DNA from: Aquirufa nivalisilvae
Lineage (GTDB): Bacteria; Bacteroidota; Bacteroidia; Cytophagales; Spirosomataceae
NCBI RefSeq assembly: GCF_004307455.1
Contig: NZ_SEWX01000005.1
Coordinates: forward strand, 248,001-312,000
Direction: 5' to 3'
DNA: 64,000 nt
Shown: in pieces, positions 26,675 to 35,116 of the stretch
Numbering within the stretch: the first letter of the stretch is position 1
Layout of the letters: every line of letters begins with the position of its first letter
Translations under genes and position numbers: made by a program
Notes under the pieces: generated by a model
What the model saw: only the letters and a program-made list of their open reading frames with translations
Database searches by the model: none
Told to the model about the DNA's origin: nothing

Positions 26675-27736
26675 ATGGCAAAACAAGCGAGCGAAGCTCA
26701 AGGCGCAACATCTGAAAAATTAAAAGCCTTACAAACCACTTTAGAAAAATTAGATAAAGCTTATGGAAAGGGGACGGTCATGCGCCTTTCAGACAGTAAA
26801 GTCATGGATGTACCTGTTATTTCTACAGGATCTTTAGGTTTAGATTTAGCATTAGGTATTGGTGGAGTGCCAAGGGGAAGGGTTGTTGAAATTTATGGAC
26901 CAGAGTCTTCAGGTAAAACAACATTAACCTTGCATTGCATTGCAGAAGCGCAGAAGGCGGGAGGAATTGCCGCATTTGTGGATGCAGAACATGCTTTTGA
27001 TCGTTCTTATGCAGAGAAATTGGGTATTGACACGCAAAATTTATTAATATCTCAACCTGATAATGGTGAGCAAGCTTTGGAAATTGCGGAACATTTAATT
27101 AGTTCTGGTGCGATTGATATCATTGTAATTGACTCAGTTGCAGCATTGGTTCCTAAAGCTGAGATAGAAGGAGAGATGGGAGATTCAAAAATGGGTTTAC
27201 AAGCTCGTTTAATGTCGCAGGCCTTACGTAAATTGACTGGAACGATCAATAAAACAGGATGTTGCTGTATTTTCATTAACCAATTACGTGATAAGATTGG
27301 TGTCATGTTTGGTAGCCCAGAAACGACTACGGGTGGTAATGCTTTGAAATTTTACGCCTCTGTACGTTTAGATATACGTAGAGCGGGTCAAATCAAGGAA
27401 AGTGCAGATTCTATCACAGGTAATCGTACCCGTGTGAAAGTGGTTAAAAACAAATTGGCACCTCCATTCAAAGTAGTTGAATTTGATATTATGTATGGAG
27501 AAGGTATTTCAAAAGCCGGTGAAATATTGGATCTAGGAGTAGATTTAGGCGTTATTGATAAATCAGGATCATGGTTTTCATACAATGGAAACCGATTAGG
27601 CCAAGGTCGTGATGCAGTGAAAGATTTAATCAAGGATAATCCAGAATTAATGGATGAATTAGAAGCTAAAATTAAAGAGAAAGTAAAAGGAGATGATTCT
27701 GTCTTGTTAGATAAGGACGGAGCTATTGAAGAATAA
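26675..27736 (+). CDS. recA: Recombinase A
   Basis: The 353-residue protein is a full RecA: Walker [10 protein letters not shown] near residues 75-83, Walker [20 protein letters not shown], the DNA-binding loops L1 ([18 protein letters not shown]) and L2 ([20 protein letters not shown]), and an acidic C-terminus. It forms ssDNA filaments for strand exchange and is the partner loaded by DprA, also present here. It has its own promoter and ends in a strong bidirectional hairpin shared with convergent dnaA. Confidence 0.99.
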   Translation: MAKQASEAQGATSEKLKALQTTLEKLDKAYGKGTVMRLSDSKVMDVPVISTGSLGLDLALGIGGVPRGRVVEIYGPESSGKTTLTLHCIAEAQKAGGIAAFVDAEHAFDRSYAEKLGIDTQNLLISQPDNGEQALEIAEHLISSGAIDIIVIDSVAALVPKAEIEGEMGDSKMGLQARLMSQALRKLTGTINKTGCCCIFINQLRDKIGVMFGSPETTTGGNALKFYASVRLDIRRAGQIKESADSITGNRTRVKVVKNKLAPPFKVVEFDIMYGEGISKAGEILDLGVDLGVIDKSGSWFSYNGNRLGQGRDAVKDLIKDNPELMDELEAKIKEKVKGDDSVLLDKDGAIEE

Positions 27737-27755
27737 ATTGTCAAATGTCAAGTAC

Positions 27756-27790
27756 TAAAAAAGTCTCTCGATTTTCGGGAGACTTTTTTA
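27756..27790. terminator. Bidirectional terminator between recA and dnaA
   Basis: TAAAAAAGTCTC (27756-27767) pairs perfectly with GAGACTTTTTTA (27779-27790), extended inward by three more pairs around an ATTTT loop. T-runs occur on both strands. The dnaA stop codon (27788-27790) lies inside the outer arm, so dnaA translation ends within its own terminator. Confidence 0.9.
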
Positions 27791-29206
27791 GTTGGCGTTA
27801 AGATTAAAACGATTGAATAGTTTTTTGACAGTTTTCTCGACTGATTTATCTGTTTCCATGGCTTCTGAGATGGATTGTACCGCATGAATGACAGTACTAT
27901 GATCTCTTCCGCCAAAGTGATAACCAATTGATTTCAAAGGAAGATTGGTTAATTCCTTTAACATGTACATCGCTACTTGCCTAGGGAATACATTTTCTTT
28001 CTTACGGCATTTACCTTGTAAAGTGCTCAATTCAACGGAGAAGTGATGAGTTACCGCTTCCAGGATATTTTCTACACTTAATTCTTTTTCTTGCTCATTG
28101 ACAATGCTTTTCAAGGTAGATTTCGCCAATTCTAAATCAATCTCTTTTCTGGTTAAGGAAGCTTGAGCCATTAAAGAAATAATGACACCTTCTAGCTCTC
28201 TTACATTTGTTTGAATAGAATGAGCAAGATATTCTAATACTTCAAAATCAATTTGAATGCCATCATCCTGCAATTTTTTCTGAATAATAGCAATACGGGT
28301 TTCAAAATCTGGTTGTTGTAAATCAGCTGTTAATCCCCATTTGAATCGACTTAATAAACGGTCTTCCATACCAGCTAAATCACGTGGTGCACGGTCAGAA
28401 GACAAGATGATTTGTTTTCCTGATTGATGTAAGTGGTTGAAGATATTAAAGAATGTTTCTTGAGTCTTTTCTTTTCCTGACAAGAATTGCACATCATCAA
28501 TGATAAGTACATCTACTTGTAAATAGAAATTGGTAAATGCTTCAATGGAATTATTGCGAATAGCATTGACAAACTGATTGGTAAACTTCTCAGTAGAAAC
28601 ATAAAGCACAAATTTCTCTGGAAACTGCCGTTTAATTTCATTACCAATTGCTTGTATCAAGTGGGTTTTACCTAATCCGACACCACCATAAATCATTAAA
28701 GGATTAAAAGATGTCAAACCTGGTTTATTCGCCACAGCCATTCCAGCAGCACGTCCTAAACGATTGCAATCGCCCTCAATGAATTTATCAAAGGTGTATT
28801 TGGGAATTAAATAAGAATCTAATTCTAATGAATCCAGGTTTTTAAATTGAAATGGACTTTTAGCTACAGGATTGTTAGGGAAATCTTTACTAGAATTCTG
28901 CTGATTCGTTGTCGGTAAGTTAAATGATAAAGGAGGGTTTTTACGATCCCCTTTGTCAACGATGATGGAATATTCCAGCATACCTTGTCGACCAATGGTG
29001 TGATCTATTGCTTTTCTCAATGAAGAAACAAAATTTTCTTCTAACCATTCATAGAAAAATTGAGAAGGAACCTGAATAGTCAGTGTGTTATTTTGAAATT
29101 TTAAAGGGACAATTGGGCTGAACCAAGTAGTGAAACTCTGCTCAGAAATATCATCACGGATGATACTTAAGCATTTATTCCACAATTCAGTTACTTCCAT
29201 TTGCAT
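27788..29206 (-). CDS. dnaA: Chromosomal replication initiator DnaA
   Basis: The 472-residue protein has the four DnaA domains: domain I (VTELWNKCLSIIRDDISEQS), a short linker rich in Asn/Gln/Ser (about 90-130), the AAA+ domain with GGVGLGKTH (about 173-181) and VLIIDDVQFLSGKEKTQETF, and domain IV ending in FGGRDHSTVIHAV, the DnaA-box recognition helix. It opens the origin. Either ATG (29206 or 29200) could be the start. A consensus promoter lies at 29343-29373, giving a leader of about 130 nt. Confidence 0.99.
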   Translation of the reverse strand: MQMEVTELWNKCLSIIRDDISEQSFTTWFSPIVPLKFQNNTLTIQVPSQFFYEWLEENFVSSLRKAIDHTIGRQGMLEYSIIVDKGDRKNPPLSFNLPTTNQQNSSKDFPNNPVAKSPFQFKNLDSLELDSYLIPKYTFDKFIEGDCNRLGRAAGMAVANKPGLTSFNPLMIYGGVGLGKTHLIQAIGNEIKRQFPEKFVLYVSTEKFTNQFVNAIRNNSIEAFTNFYLQVDVLIIDDVQFLSGKEKTQETFFNIFNHLHQSGKQIILSSDRAPRDLAGMEDRLLSRFKWGLTADLQQPDFETRIAIIQKKLQDDGIQIDFEVLEYLAHSIQTNVRELEGVIISLMAQASLTRKEIDLELAKSTLKSIVNEQEKELSVENILEAVTHHFSVELSTLQGKCRKKENVFPRQVAMYMLKELTNLPLKSIGYHFGGRDHSTVIHAVQSISEAMETDKSVEKTVKKLFNRFNLNAN

Positions 29207-29342
29207 ATAAAAATCCTTTTTTTTAGGGTCAAAAATTCCTCGTTGAAGTATTAGCCATAGAAGACATACTTCAAATGTTTAAAATTTCAAATAATGGTTT
29301 GGGTACCTAGAGAAACGATAAAGCTTCACTTAAGCGGGGAGA

Positions 29343-29373
29343 CAAAAATAGTAAAATTCAAGGTCGTTCCAAA
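29343..29373 (-). promoter_or_regulatory. Promoter of dnaA
   Basis: On the minus strand TTTG (29373-29370), a 19-nt spacer, then TATTTTTG (29350-29343), an ideal match to the Bacteroidota consensus. The -33 TTTG is part of an inverted repeat with a second copy 49 nt upstream. Confidence 0.8.
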
Positions 29374-29432
29374 TCTAAAAAAAAATATTTTCAACTTATT
29401 TTTAGTAAAAAAAGTGCATTAAAATTTGGAAC
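29366..29432. repeat. Inverted repeat straddling the dnaA -33 element
   Basis: GTTCCAAAT at 29366-29374 and ATTTGGAAC at 29424-29432 are perfect inverse 9-mers. The proximal copy includes the TTTG of the dnaA promoter. It may be a binding site for a regulator of dnaA, possibly DnaA itself, but it does not match the known DnaA box. Confidence 0.5.
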
Positions 29433-29636
29433 TAAAAATTGTTCAATTTTTATGTACTTCTGGTGTGTTTTGGCTTGAAAAAATATAAGAAAAAAAAATA
29501 AAAATATTTTGAATCAAAAACGTAGTTATTTAAACAAGGTCTAAATTTGAATAGAATGCATTTTTGTTAAACTATTGTAAGTCAGAAAGTTACAAGGCAA
29601 TTCGAAGAAGTGGAGCAAATTGAGATTTTTTTTAAT

Positions 29637-30488
29637 CTATAAAATTACACGCAAAAATTTGGGAATAATTTTAATGGTATGATGTAATTCTTTCGTTTGC
29701 AAATTTTCTCCATCCATATGGTATAAAGTGCCAATAGGGACGCTGAAATCGTATCTTTGATAGGATTGTATCGATACTTTTTTATGTTGACTTATATTTT
29801 TTAAAAATAGGCTAATTCCAAGTTGAGCTGATTCCCAAATAGTTAGGGGTTCTACTTTCACTACTTCAAAGTTTCCATCCTGTAGATTTGAGTAGGGGGA
29901 AATGAATGCATTATTGCCAAATTGATTAGCATTGGCAAAAGTCATAGAGAAAATATCTTCCCTTGTTTCATCCTTTTGAAGAATTTGGATTGGTTGATAT
30001 TGAAGAACTGACTTAATGGAAGATCTTATATAATTGATTAATCCTCTTTTTTCACCTTTGGCAAATTGGTGGGCCACTTCTGCATCAAACCCTATGCCTG
30101 CGGTACAAAAAAATGCGTCTTGATTCCAGAATGCTACGTCGATCAAGATTTCATTGCCTTGAATGACTTGTTGTAATGCTTTTGTAAAAGATAAATGGAT
30201 ACCTAAATGTCTTGCTAAACCATTTCCTGATCCTATGGGTATAATGCCAAGTGCCGTATTGGTACCAATGAGAGCACTTGCTATTTCATGTATAGTCCCA
30301 TCTCCACCTATGGCAATTACTTTTTGAGCACCATTTTGTACTGCTTTACGGGCTAAATCATGCGCATGACCAGCATATTGAGTTAAATGTACCTGACTAT
30401 TTTCAATCTTTTCTAATTTTTGAAGCATTTGCTTTTTACTTGCATTACTTTTGCTTCCAGAGTTGGGATTGTAAATAAAGTGGATCAT
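29637..30488 (-). CDS. Diacylglycerol/lipid kinase family protein (YegS/DgkB type)
   Basis: The 283-residue protein begins MIHFIYNPNSGSK, the N-terminal motif of DAG kinase catalytic domains, followed by the nucleotide-binding IAIGGDGTIHEIASALIG and the substrate-loop LGIIPIGSGNGLARHLGI. It phosphorylates a lipid such as diacylglycerol or a sphingoid-type base at the membrane. I choose ATG 30488 over the upstream TTG 30509 because the TTG lies inside a TAACTTTG promoter element. A sphingoid-base role is worth considering, since an alpha-oxoamine synthase lies 1.9 kb away. Confidence 0.88.
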   Translation of the reverse strand: MIHFIYNPNSGSKSNASKKQMLQKLEKIENSQVHLTQYAGHAHDLARKAVQNGAQKVIAIGGDGTIHEIASALIGTNTALGIIPIGSGNGLARHLGIHLSFTKALQQVIQGNEILIDVAFWNQDAFFCTAGIGFDAEVAHQFAKGEKRGLINYIRSSIKSVLQYQPIQILQKDETREDIFSMTFANANQFGNNAFISPYSNLQDGNFEVVKVEPLTIWESAQLGISLFLKNISQHKKVSIQSYQRYDFSVPIGTLYHMDGENLQTKELHHTIKIIPKFLRVIL

Positions 30489-30506
30489 GCCTTTAAATTT
30501 CAATTG

Positions 30507-30514
30507 CAAAGTTA
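30507..30514 (-). promoter_or_regulatory. -7 element of the lipid kinase promoter
   Basis: TAACTTTG on the minus strand, 18 nt before ATG 30488. It settles the start choice. A one-mismatch element TATTTTTC at 30520-30527 faces the MaoC gene on the plus strand. Confidence 0.65.
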
Positions 30515-30551
30515 GACTCTATTTTTCATTATTAATTAATATACCTTCAAT

Positions 30552-30956
30552 ATGTATTCAGTCGGAGATAGTTATGAAATTGAATTTTGCTTTAATCAAG
30601 AGCAAGTCAATGATTTCTGTAAAATTTCAGGAGATTTTAATCCTTTGCATTGGGACGAAGAATTTGCAGCACAGACAGTCTTTAAAAAGCCCATTATTCA
30701 TGGAGCGCTCATTGCCAGTGTTTTCTCTCGAGTGATGGGAATGGAGTTTCCAGGACAAGGTAGTGTATACTTAAGTCAATTGTCTGAATTTAAGCGACCA
30801 TTATATGTGGACTTAGTTTATCAAGCTAAGTTTACGGTCACCAGCATTGACCCAATTAAACATACAGCCGAAATTCAGACTCAGGTATTTGACAAGGAGA
30901 GAGGCAAGTTGATGGTAGATGGTGTTGCCAAAGCAATGAACGCGGAAAAGTTCTAA
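30552..30956 (+). CDS. MaoC-like dehydratase (R-specific enoyl-CoA hydratase family)
   Basis: The 134-residue protein is a single hot-dog domain with the hydratase 2 motif: DFCKISGDFNPLHWDEEFAA contains the Asp-(x4)-His catalytic pair, followed by FKKPIIHGALIASVFSRVMG. It would hydrate trans-2-enoyl-CoA or -ACP. The substrate is not visible; it may act in fatty acid or lipid precursor metabolism. It is divergent from the lipid kinase and ends in a strong terminator. Confidence 0.88.
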   Translation: MYSVGDSYEIEFCFNQEQVNDFCKISGDFNPLHWDEEFAAQTVFKKPIIHGALIASVFSRVMGMEFPGQGSVYLSQLSEFKRPLYVDLVYQAKFTVTSIDPIKHTAEIQTQVFDKERGKLMVDGVAKAMNAEKF

Positions 30957-30960
30957 CATA

Positions 30961-30993
30961 AAAAAGCCCGATACTTAGTAACGGGCTTTTTTT
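30961..30993. terminator. Bidirectional terminator behind the MaoC gene
   Basis: AAAAAGCCCG (30961-30970) pairs with CGGGCTTTTT (30982-30991), with an inner TAC/GTA pairing. T-runs lie on both sides. It sits between the MaoC stop and the convergent histone-like gene. Confidence 0.9.
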
Positions 30994-31012
30994 AATCAAG
31001 AAATTAAACTAA

Positions 31013-31192
31013 TTATTTTCCTGAGTTCTTTTGATTCTGAACTTCAGTACGAATTTCTTGAGCTAAAGTTTTTAGTTGCTGTAAGCCACCTCTAACGCGT
31101 GTTCCTGCTGCTTGGTTTCCTTTATCGTAGAATTTTTCGAAATCTGATTCTAATGACAAAACGAGGTCTTTCACTTGTGCAAATCTGCTCAT
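31013..31192 (-). CDS. Histone H1-like DNA-binding protein (Hc1 family, 59 aa)
   Basis: This short gene encodes a 59-residue basic, helical protein, MSRFAQVKDLVLSLESDFEK and so on, ending QNQKNSGK. The segment GNQAAGTRVRGGLQQLK is the core motif of the Hc1-like histone H1 family that is widespread in Bacteroidota. It probably coats or bends DNA as a small nucleoid protein. The ATG at 31192 is the only sensible start. It faces the MaoC gene across a bidirectional terminator. Upstream, TATTTTTA on the minus strand is a one-mismatch -7 element. Confidence 0.88.
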   Translation of the reverse strand: MSRFAQVKDLVLSLESDFEKFYDKGNQAAGTRVRGGLQQLKTLAQEIRTEVQNQKNSGK

Positions 31193-31348
31193 AATAATTT
31201 GATTTTGTAGGTTGTAAAAATAGATTGTCTTATTTCGCTGTTTGAAGCGCTTATAAGGCGAAATTTAACAAAAAACTTAATCCATACAAACTATTTCTAT
31301 GAAAAAACCCAAAAAAAAGTTAAAAAAGTTAAAAATGGCCAATAAATC

Positions 31349-32602
31349 TTATTTTGCGGCATTTAAAACCTTATAATAACCCTCTTGTAATCTTTTTTGA
31401 ACTTCAGCAAAACATTCGGTAGTATAGTCAATATCTGCTTGAGTATGAGAAGAAGTTGGGATAATTCTCAACATAATTTGCCCCTTGGGTACTACTGGAT
31501 ATACCACAATACTGCAGAAAATACCCATGTTTTCACGTAGGTCTCTTACCAAAGAAGTTACTGCTGCAATATCATATTCACCATGTAAGAAAACAGGAGT
31601 TACTGGAGATTGAGTTTCACCAATGTCAAAACCTTTTTCTTTTAAACCTTTTTGTAAGGAGCGTACGTTTTCCCATAAACGTTCTCTCAATTCTGGATGT
31701 TTTTTGATTAATTCCAAACGCTTCATTCCTCCAATCACAAATGGCATTGGTAATGCCTTTGCATAGGTTTGGGAGCGCATGTTGTATTTTAAGTACATGA
31801 TAATGTCCTTAGGGGCAGCTACAAATGCTCCAATGGCAGCCATGGATTTAGCAAACGTAGAAAAATATAAGTCTATACCGTCCGTACAGTTTAAAAATTC
31901 ACCCACTCCTTTACCATTAGCACCCATTGTTCCAAATCCGTGAGCATCATCGACTAATAAACGGAAGTCGAAATCTTTCTTCATCTCCACAATTTTATCC
32001 AATGAACCCACTTTTCCGGACATACCAAATACACCTTCCGTAATCACTAAAATTCCTCCTCCAGTCTCTTGGGTCTTTTTCGTAGCACGTTCTAAATTCT
32101 TGCGCAATGAATCCATGTCATTGTGATTGAACTTATAATAGTCGCCCATTTTAGCTTTATGTAAACGAATACCATCGATCAAACAAGCATGAGATTCAGC
32201 ATCGTACACAATAATATCGCGGTGATCTACCATACATTCAATGATAGACATAACACCTTGGTAACCGTAGTTTAATAAGAAACAATCTTCTTTTCCTACG
32301 AATTCGGCTAACTGTCTTTCGAATTCTTCATGCTCATCAGTATTACCAGACATCATTCGAGCTCCCATAGGGTAAGCTAAACCATATTTTGCTGCTGCAT
32401 CCGCATCTGCTTTTCTTACTTCTGGGTGATTTGCTAAGCCTAAATAATTATTTAATGACCAGTTGAGCATCTCTTTTCCCATGAATGTCATTCTTGGGCC
32501 AAGTTCTCCAGTTAACTTTGGAAATGAAAAATAATGGTGGGAGTAATGCGCATGAGCACCAATTGGCCCCATGTTTTTAACAACTTTCTCGAAAATATCC
32601 AC
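31349..32602 (-). CDS. Alpha-oxoamine synthase family PLP enzyme (serine palmitoyltransferase-like)
   Basis: The 417-residue protein is a fold-type I PLP enzyme of the group holding BioF, Kbl and serine palmitoyltransferase. Visible are NNYLGLANHPEV, MGARMMSGNTDEHEEFE, the cofactor Asp-His in LLVDDAHGFGTMG, and the Schiff-base lysine in STFAKSMAAIGAF (about residue 250). It joins an amino acid to an acyl-CoA/ACP. In Bacteroidota such genes commonly make 3-keto-sphinganine or, with cysteate, the sulfonolipid capnine. The start codon is GTG at 32602. No bio or tdh genes are nearby, which favours a lipid role. Confidence 0.85.
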   Translation of the reverse strand: MDIFEKVVKNMGPIGAHAHYSHHYFSFPKLTGELGPRMTFMGKEMLNWSLNNYLGLANHPEVRKADADAAAKYGLAYPMGARMMSGNTDEHEEFERQLAEFVGKEDCFLLNYGYQGVMSIIECMVDHRDIIVYDAESHACLIDGIRLHKAKMGDYYKFNHNDMDSLRKNLERATKKTQETGGGILVITEGVFGMSGKVGSLDKIVEMKKDFDFRLLVDDAHGFGTMGANGKGVGEFLNCTDGIDLYFSTFAKSMAAIGAFVAAPKDIIMYLKYNMRSQTYAKALPMPFVIGGMKRLELIKKHPELRERLWENVRSLQKGLKEKGFDIGETQSPVTPVFLHGEYDIAAVTSLVRDLRENMGIFCSIVVYPVVPKGQIMLRIIPTSSHTQADIDYTTECFAEVQKRLQEGYYKVLNAAK

Positions 32603-32642
32603 TGTAAGTATCTGTTTTAATTAAAAAAACTTAAAATATTCA

Positions 32643-32672
32643 CAAAGTTAAATTATATTTTTGTTATGACAA
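32643..32672 (-). promoter_or_regulatory. Promoter of the alpha-oxoamine synthase gene
   Basis: On the minus strand TTG (32672-32670), 19 nt, TAACTTTG (32650-32643). The divergent ggt -7 element lies between these two boxes on the other strand. Confidence 0.75.
32656..32663 (+). promoter_or_regulatory. -7 element of the ggt promoter
   Basis: TATTTTTG, 62 nt before the ggt ATG. It is embedded within the divergent promoter, so polymerase can probably occupy only one direction at a time. Confidence 0.6.
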
Positions 32673-32725
32673 CGCTCACGCTTGAGCTTTTAATAATTGA
32701 TTGTTTTCAATTTTAATTCATCGAC

Positions 32726-34417
32726 ATGCAACAAACTAAGCTTTTTGTTCTTATTGCCTTATTTTTAGGTAATTCAATTTTTGCACAAACCAGTAAACCT
32801 TTGGTTGAATCTACAAAAGGAATGGTGGTCTCTACACACCCTGCAGCTAGTGAAGTAGGTTTAGCTATTTTGAAAAAAGGTGGTAATGCCATTGATGCTG
32901 CCGTGGCCGTCAATTTTGCTTTAGCGGTTTGTCATCCTGCTGCCGGTAATATTGGTGGAGGAGGTTTTTTGGTTTATCGCGATAAGCTGGCTCAGACTTT
33001 TGCTTTAGATTTCAGAGAAAAAGCACCACTGAAGGCTTTTAGAGATATGTATTTAGATGAAACAGGCGCTATCATTCCTGGTAAAAGTCAAGCGGGTATC
33101 TTTTCAGTAGGTGTACCTGGCGCTGTAGCTGGCATGGAAGCTATGCATCAAAAATTTGGGAGGTTGCCATGGAAAGAACTAGTTCAGCCTGCTGTTGATT
33201 TAGCTCGTCAAGGAGTTGTTTTAACAGAGAAGGAAGCGAGAGGCTTAAATGGACAGAAAGCTGATTTTCTGAAATTTAATGTTGATAAGAATTACATGAT
33301 TAAAGCAAATGATGAGAAATGGAATAAAGGAGATTTATTGATTCAAGAGGACTTAGCTCAATCATTGGAACGTATCGCCAAAAGAAAATCGAAAGGTTTC
33401 TATCGAGGTAAGACTTCCAGACTTTTAGTCAAAGAAATGAAGCGTCAGGGAGGTATCATGACAAAAAAAGACTTGAAATCGTACCAAGCTGCCTGGAGAA
33501 ATACTGTCAATTTTGAATATAAAGGCAAGAAAATTATCAGCATGCCGCCGCCATCAAGCGGAGGTATTGCATTGAATCAATTGATGAAAATGGTTGAACC
33601 TTTCCCTATTTCCACATGGGGTTCTCAATCTGATTCGACATTTCAGGTAATGGTCGAAGCTGAAAGAAGAGTGTACGCCGACCGAGCTAAGTGGCTAGGA
33701 GACCCTGATTTTGTGAAAGTACCACAGACAGAATTGATGAATCCATCCTACATTCAACAGAGAATGAAGGATTTTAGTTTTGATAAAGCAACCTTAAGTT
33801 CTTCTATTTCAGCAGGTCAATTTCCCGGATATGAAAGTCCTGAAACTACACATTATTCTATCGTAGATGAAGAAGGGAATGCAGTTTCAATTACCACTAC
33901 TTTGAATAATAGTTATGGGAGTAAAGTATTTGTTGGAGGTGCAGGATTTCTTCTAAATGATGAAATGGATGATTTCAGTGCAAAAGCGGGCTCACCCAAT
34001 TTGTATGGTTTGATTGGTTCTAAGGCCAATGAGATTCAACCAGGGAAGAGAATGCTTTCTAGTATGACGCCAACCATAGTGGAAGAAAATGGAAAATTAA
34101 AAATGGTAGTGGGTACACCAGGTGGTTCTACCATTATTACTTCGGTATTTCAAGTTATTTTGAATACTTTAGAAATGGGTATGAATATGCAACAAGCTGT
34201 TGAATACCCCCGATTTCACCATCAGTGGTTACCTGACCAAGTATTATTTGAAAGAAACCGATTTAGTTCGGAGCAATTAAATCGCTTAAATGAAAAGAAA
34301 TACAAAATGGTGCCAGTCAATGGCTTGGGATTGGTAGAGGGGATTTTAGTTTTACCCAATGGAAAGCTGCAAGGAGGTGCAGATTCCAGAGGGGATGATA
34401 CTGTTTCAGCTTATTAA
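32726..34417 (+). CDS. ggt: Gamma-glutamyltransferase
   Basis: The 563-residue precursor has a signal peptide (QQTKLFVLIALFLGNSIFAQ), the large-subunit start ASEVGLAILKKGGNAIDAAV and GGGGFLVYR-like IGGGGFLVYRDKL. The autocleavage and nucleophile threonine is T374 in ETTHYSIVDEEGNAVSITTT, followed by small-subunit motifs NDEMDDFS, PGKRMLSSMTPT and GTPGGSTIITSV. The periplasmic enzyme cleaves glutathione and other gamma-glutamyl compounds. A promoter overlaps that of the divergent oxoamine synthase. Its last 4 nt overlap the convergent VIT gene. Confidence 0.97.
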   Translation: MQQTKLFVLIALFLGNSIFAQTSKPLVESTKGMVVSTHPAASEVGLAILKKGGNAIDAAVAVNFALAVCHPAAGNIGGGGFLVYRDKLAQTFALDFREKAPLKAFRDMYLDETGAIIPGKSQAGIFSVGVPGAVAGMEAMHQKFGRLPWKELVQPAVDLARQGVVLTEKEARGLNGQKADFLKFNVDKNYMIKANDEKWNKGDLLIQEDLAQSLERIAKRKSKGFYRGKTSRLLVKEMKRQGGIMTKKDLKSYQAAWRNTVNFEYKGKKIISMPPPSSGGIALNQLMKMVEPFPISTWGSQSDSTFQVMVEAERRVYADRAKWLGDPDFVKVPQTELMNPSYIQQRMKDFSFDKATLSSSISAGQFPGYESPETTHYSIVDEEGNAVSITTTLNNSYGSKVFVGGAGFLLNDEMDDFSAKAGSPNLYGLIGSKANEIQPGKRMLSSMTPTIVEENGKLKMVVGTPGGSTIITSVFQVILNTLEMGMNMQQAVEYPRFHHQWLPDQVLFERNRFSSEQLNRLNEKKYKMVPVNGLGLVEGILVLPNGKLQGGADSRGDDTVSAY

Positions 34418-35112
34418 AATAGTTTAGCAACCATAAAGGCGGCACCAGCAGCGGCAGCGCCAATAGACATGACTTTAAGAGCTCCGATAATAGGTTGTTG
34501 ACCCGTTATCTTACTTTTAAAATACCCAAATACAAACAAGGCCAATAAGGTGATGATTGCTGAATAAATTAAGCCATCTTCTGGTTTGTCTAGGTAAAAA
34601 TAGGGTAGTAATGGAATCAAGCCTCCCAGAGCATAAGAAATGCCAATGGTTAAAGCGGAATTTCTAGCACGATTTGGATTAGGTTTTTCTAAGCCTAATT
34701 CAAATCGCATCATGAAATCAACCCATTTGTCTTTGTCGCTCGCAATGCAATTGACTACAATCTCTTGCGCCTCAGGACTTAATCCATAATCTTCAAATAC
34801 TTCTCTAATCTCTTCCTTTTCTCGATCAGGTACTCGCTCTACTTCATCATATTCTCTTGCTAATTCGGCTTCGTAATGTTCCTTTTCTGTCATACCAGCT
34901 AAATAACCACCTAGTCCCATAGCTATGGAGCCTGCTACGATTTCCGCAATTCCTGCTGTCGTAACAATATCATTGCTAGAAACGGCACCAGAAAGTCCAG
35001 CTGCCAAAGCAAATGGAACTGTCAGGCCGTCTGACATACCAATGACGACATCGGTTAGGAAATCAGAGCTTTTTAAATGTTTTTCGTGTAGGTGGTGATC
35101 TGGTCCGTGCAT
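34414..35112 (-). CDS. VIT1/CCC1-family iron/manganese transporter
   Basis: The 232-residue protein has the family N-terminus SDFLTDVVIGMSDGLTVPFA (TM1 with conserved Asp and Met) and five helices: about 25-45, 50-68, 150-170, 178-197 and 205-228. Between helices 2 and 3 lies the Glu-rich cytoplasmic metal-binding domain (EKEHYEAELAREYDEVE, PDREKEEIREVFEDYG). It probably exports or stores Fe2+/Mn2+. It is 4 nt behind the peptide transporter gene. Confidence 0.92.
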   Translation of the reverse strand: MHGPDHHLHEKHLKSSDFLTDVVIGMSDGLTVPFALAAGLSGAVSSNDIVTTAGIAEIVAGSIAMGLGGYLAGMTEKEHYEAELAREYDEVERVPDREKEEIREVFEDYGLSPEAQEIVVNCIASDKDKWVDFMMRFELGLEKPNPNRARNSALTIGISYALGGLIPLLPYFYLDKPEDGLIYSAIITLLALFVFGYFKSKITGQQPIIGALKVMSIGAAAAGAAFMVAKLF

Positions 35113-35116
35113 AGAA

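Larger units (their letters stand above)
29207..29636. other. 430-nt AT-rich gap upstream of dnaA
   Basis: This is the only gap over 300 nt without a gene. It holds the dnaA promoter (29343-29373), a 9-bp inverted repeat GTTCCAAAT / ATTTGGAAC (29366-29374 and 29424-29432), and a near-palindrome TAAAAATTG-TT-CAATTTTTA (29433-29452). Stretches around 29370-29540 are very AT-rich. I see no TTATNCACA boxes, tRNA or small ORF. Confidence 0.7.
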
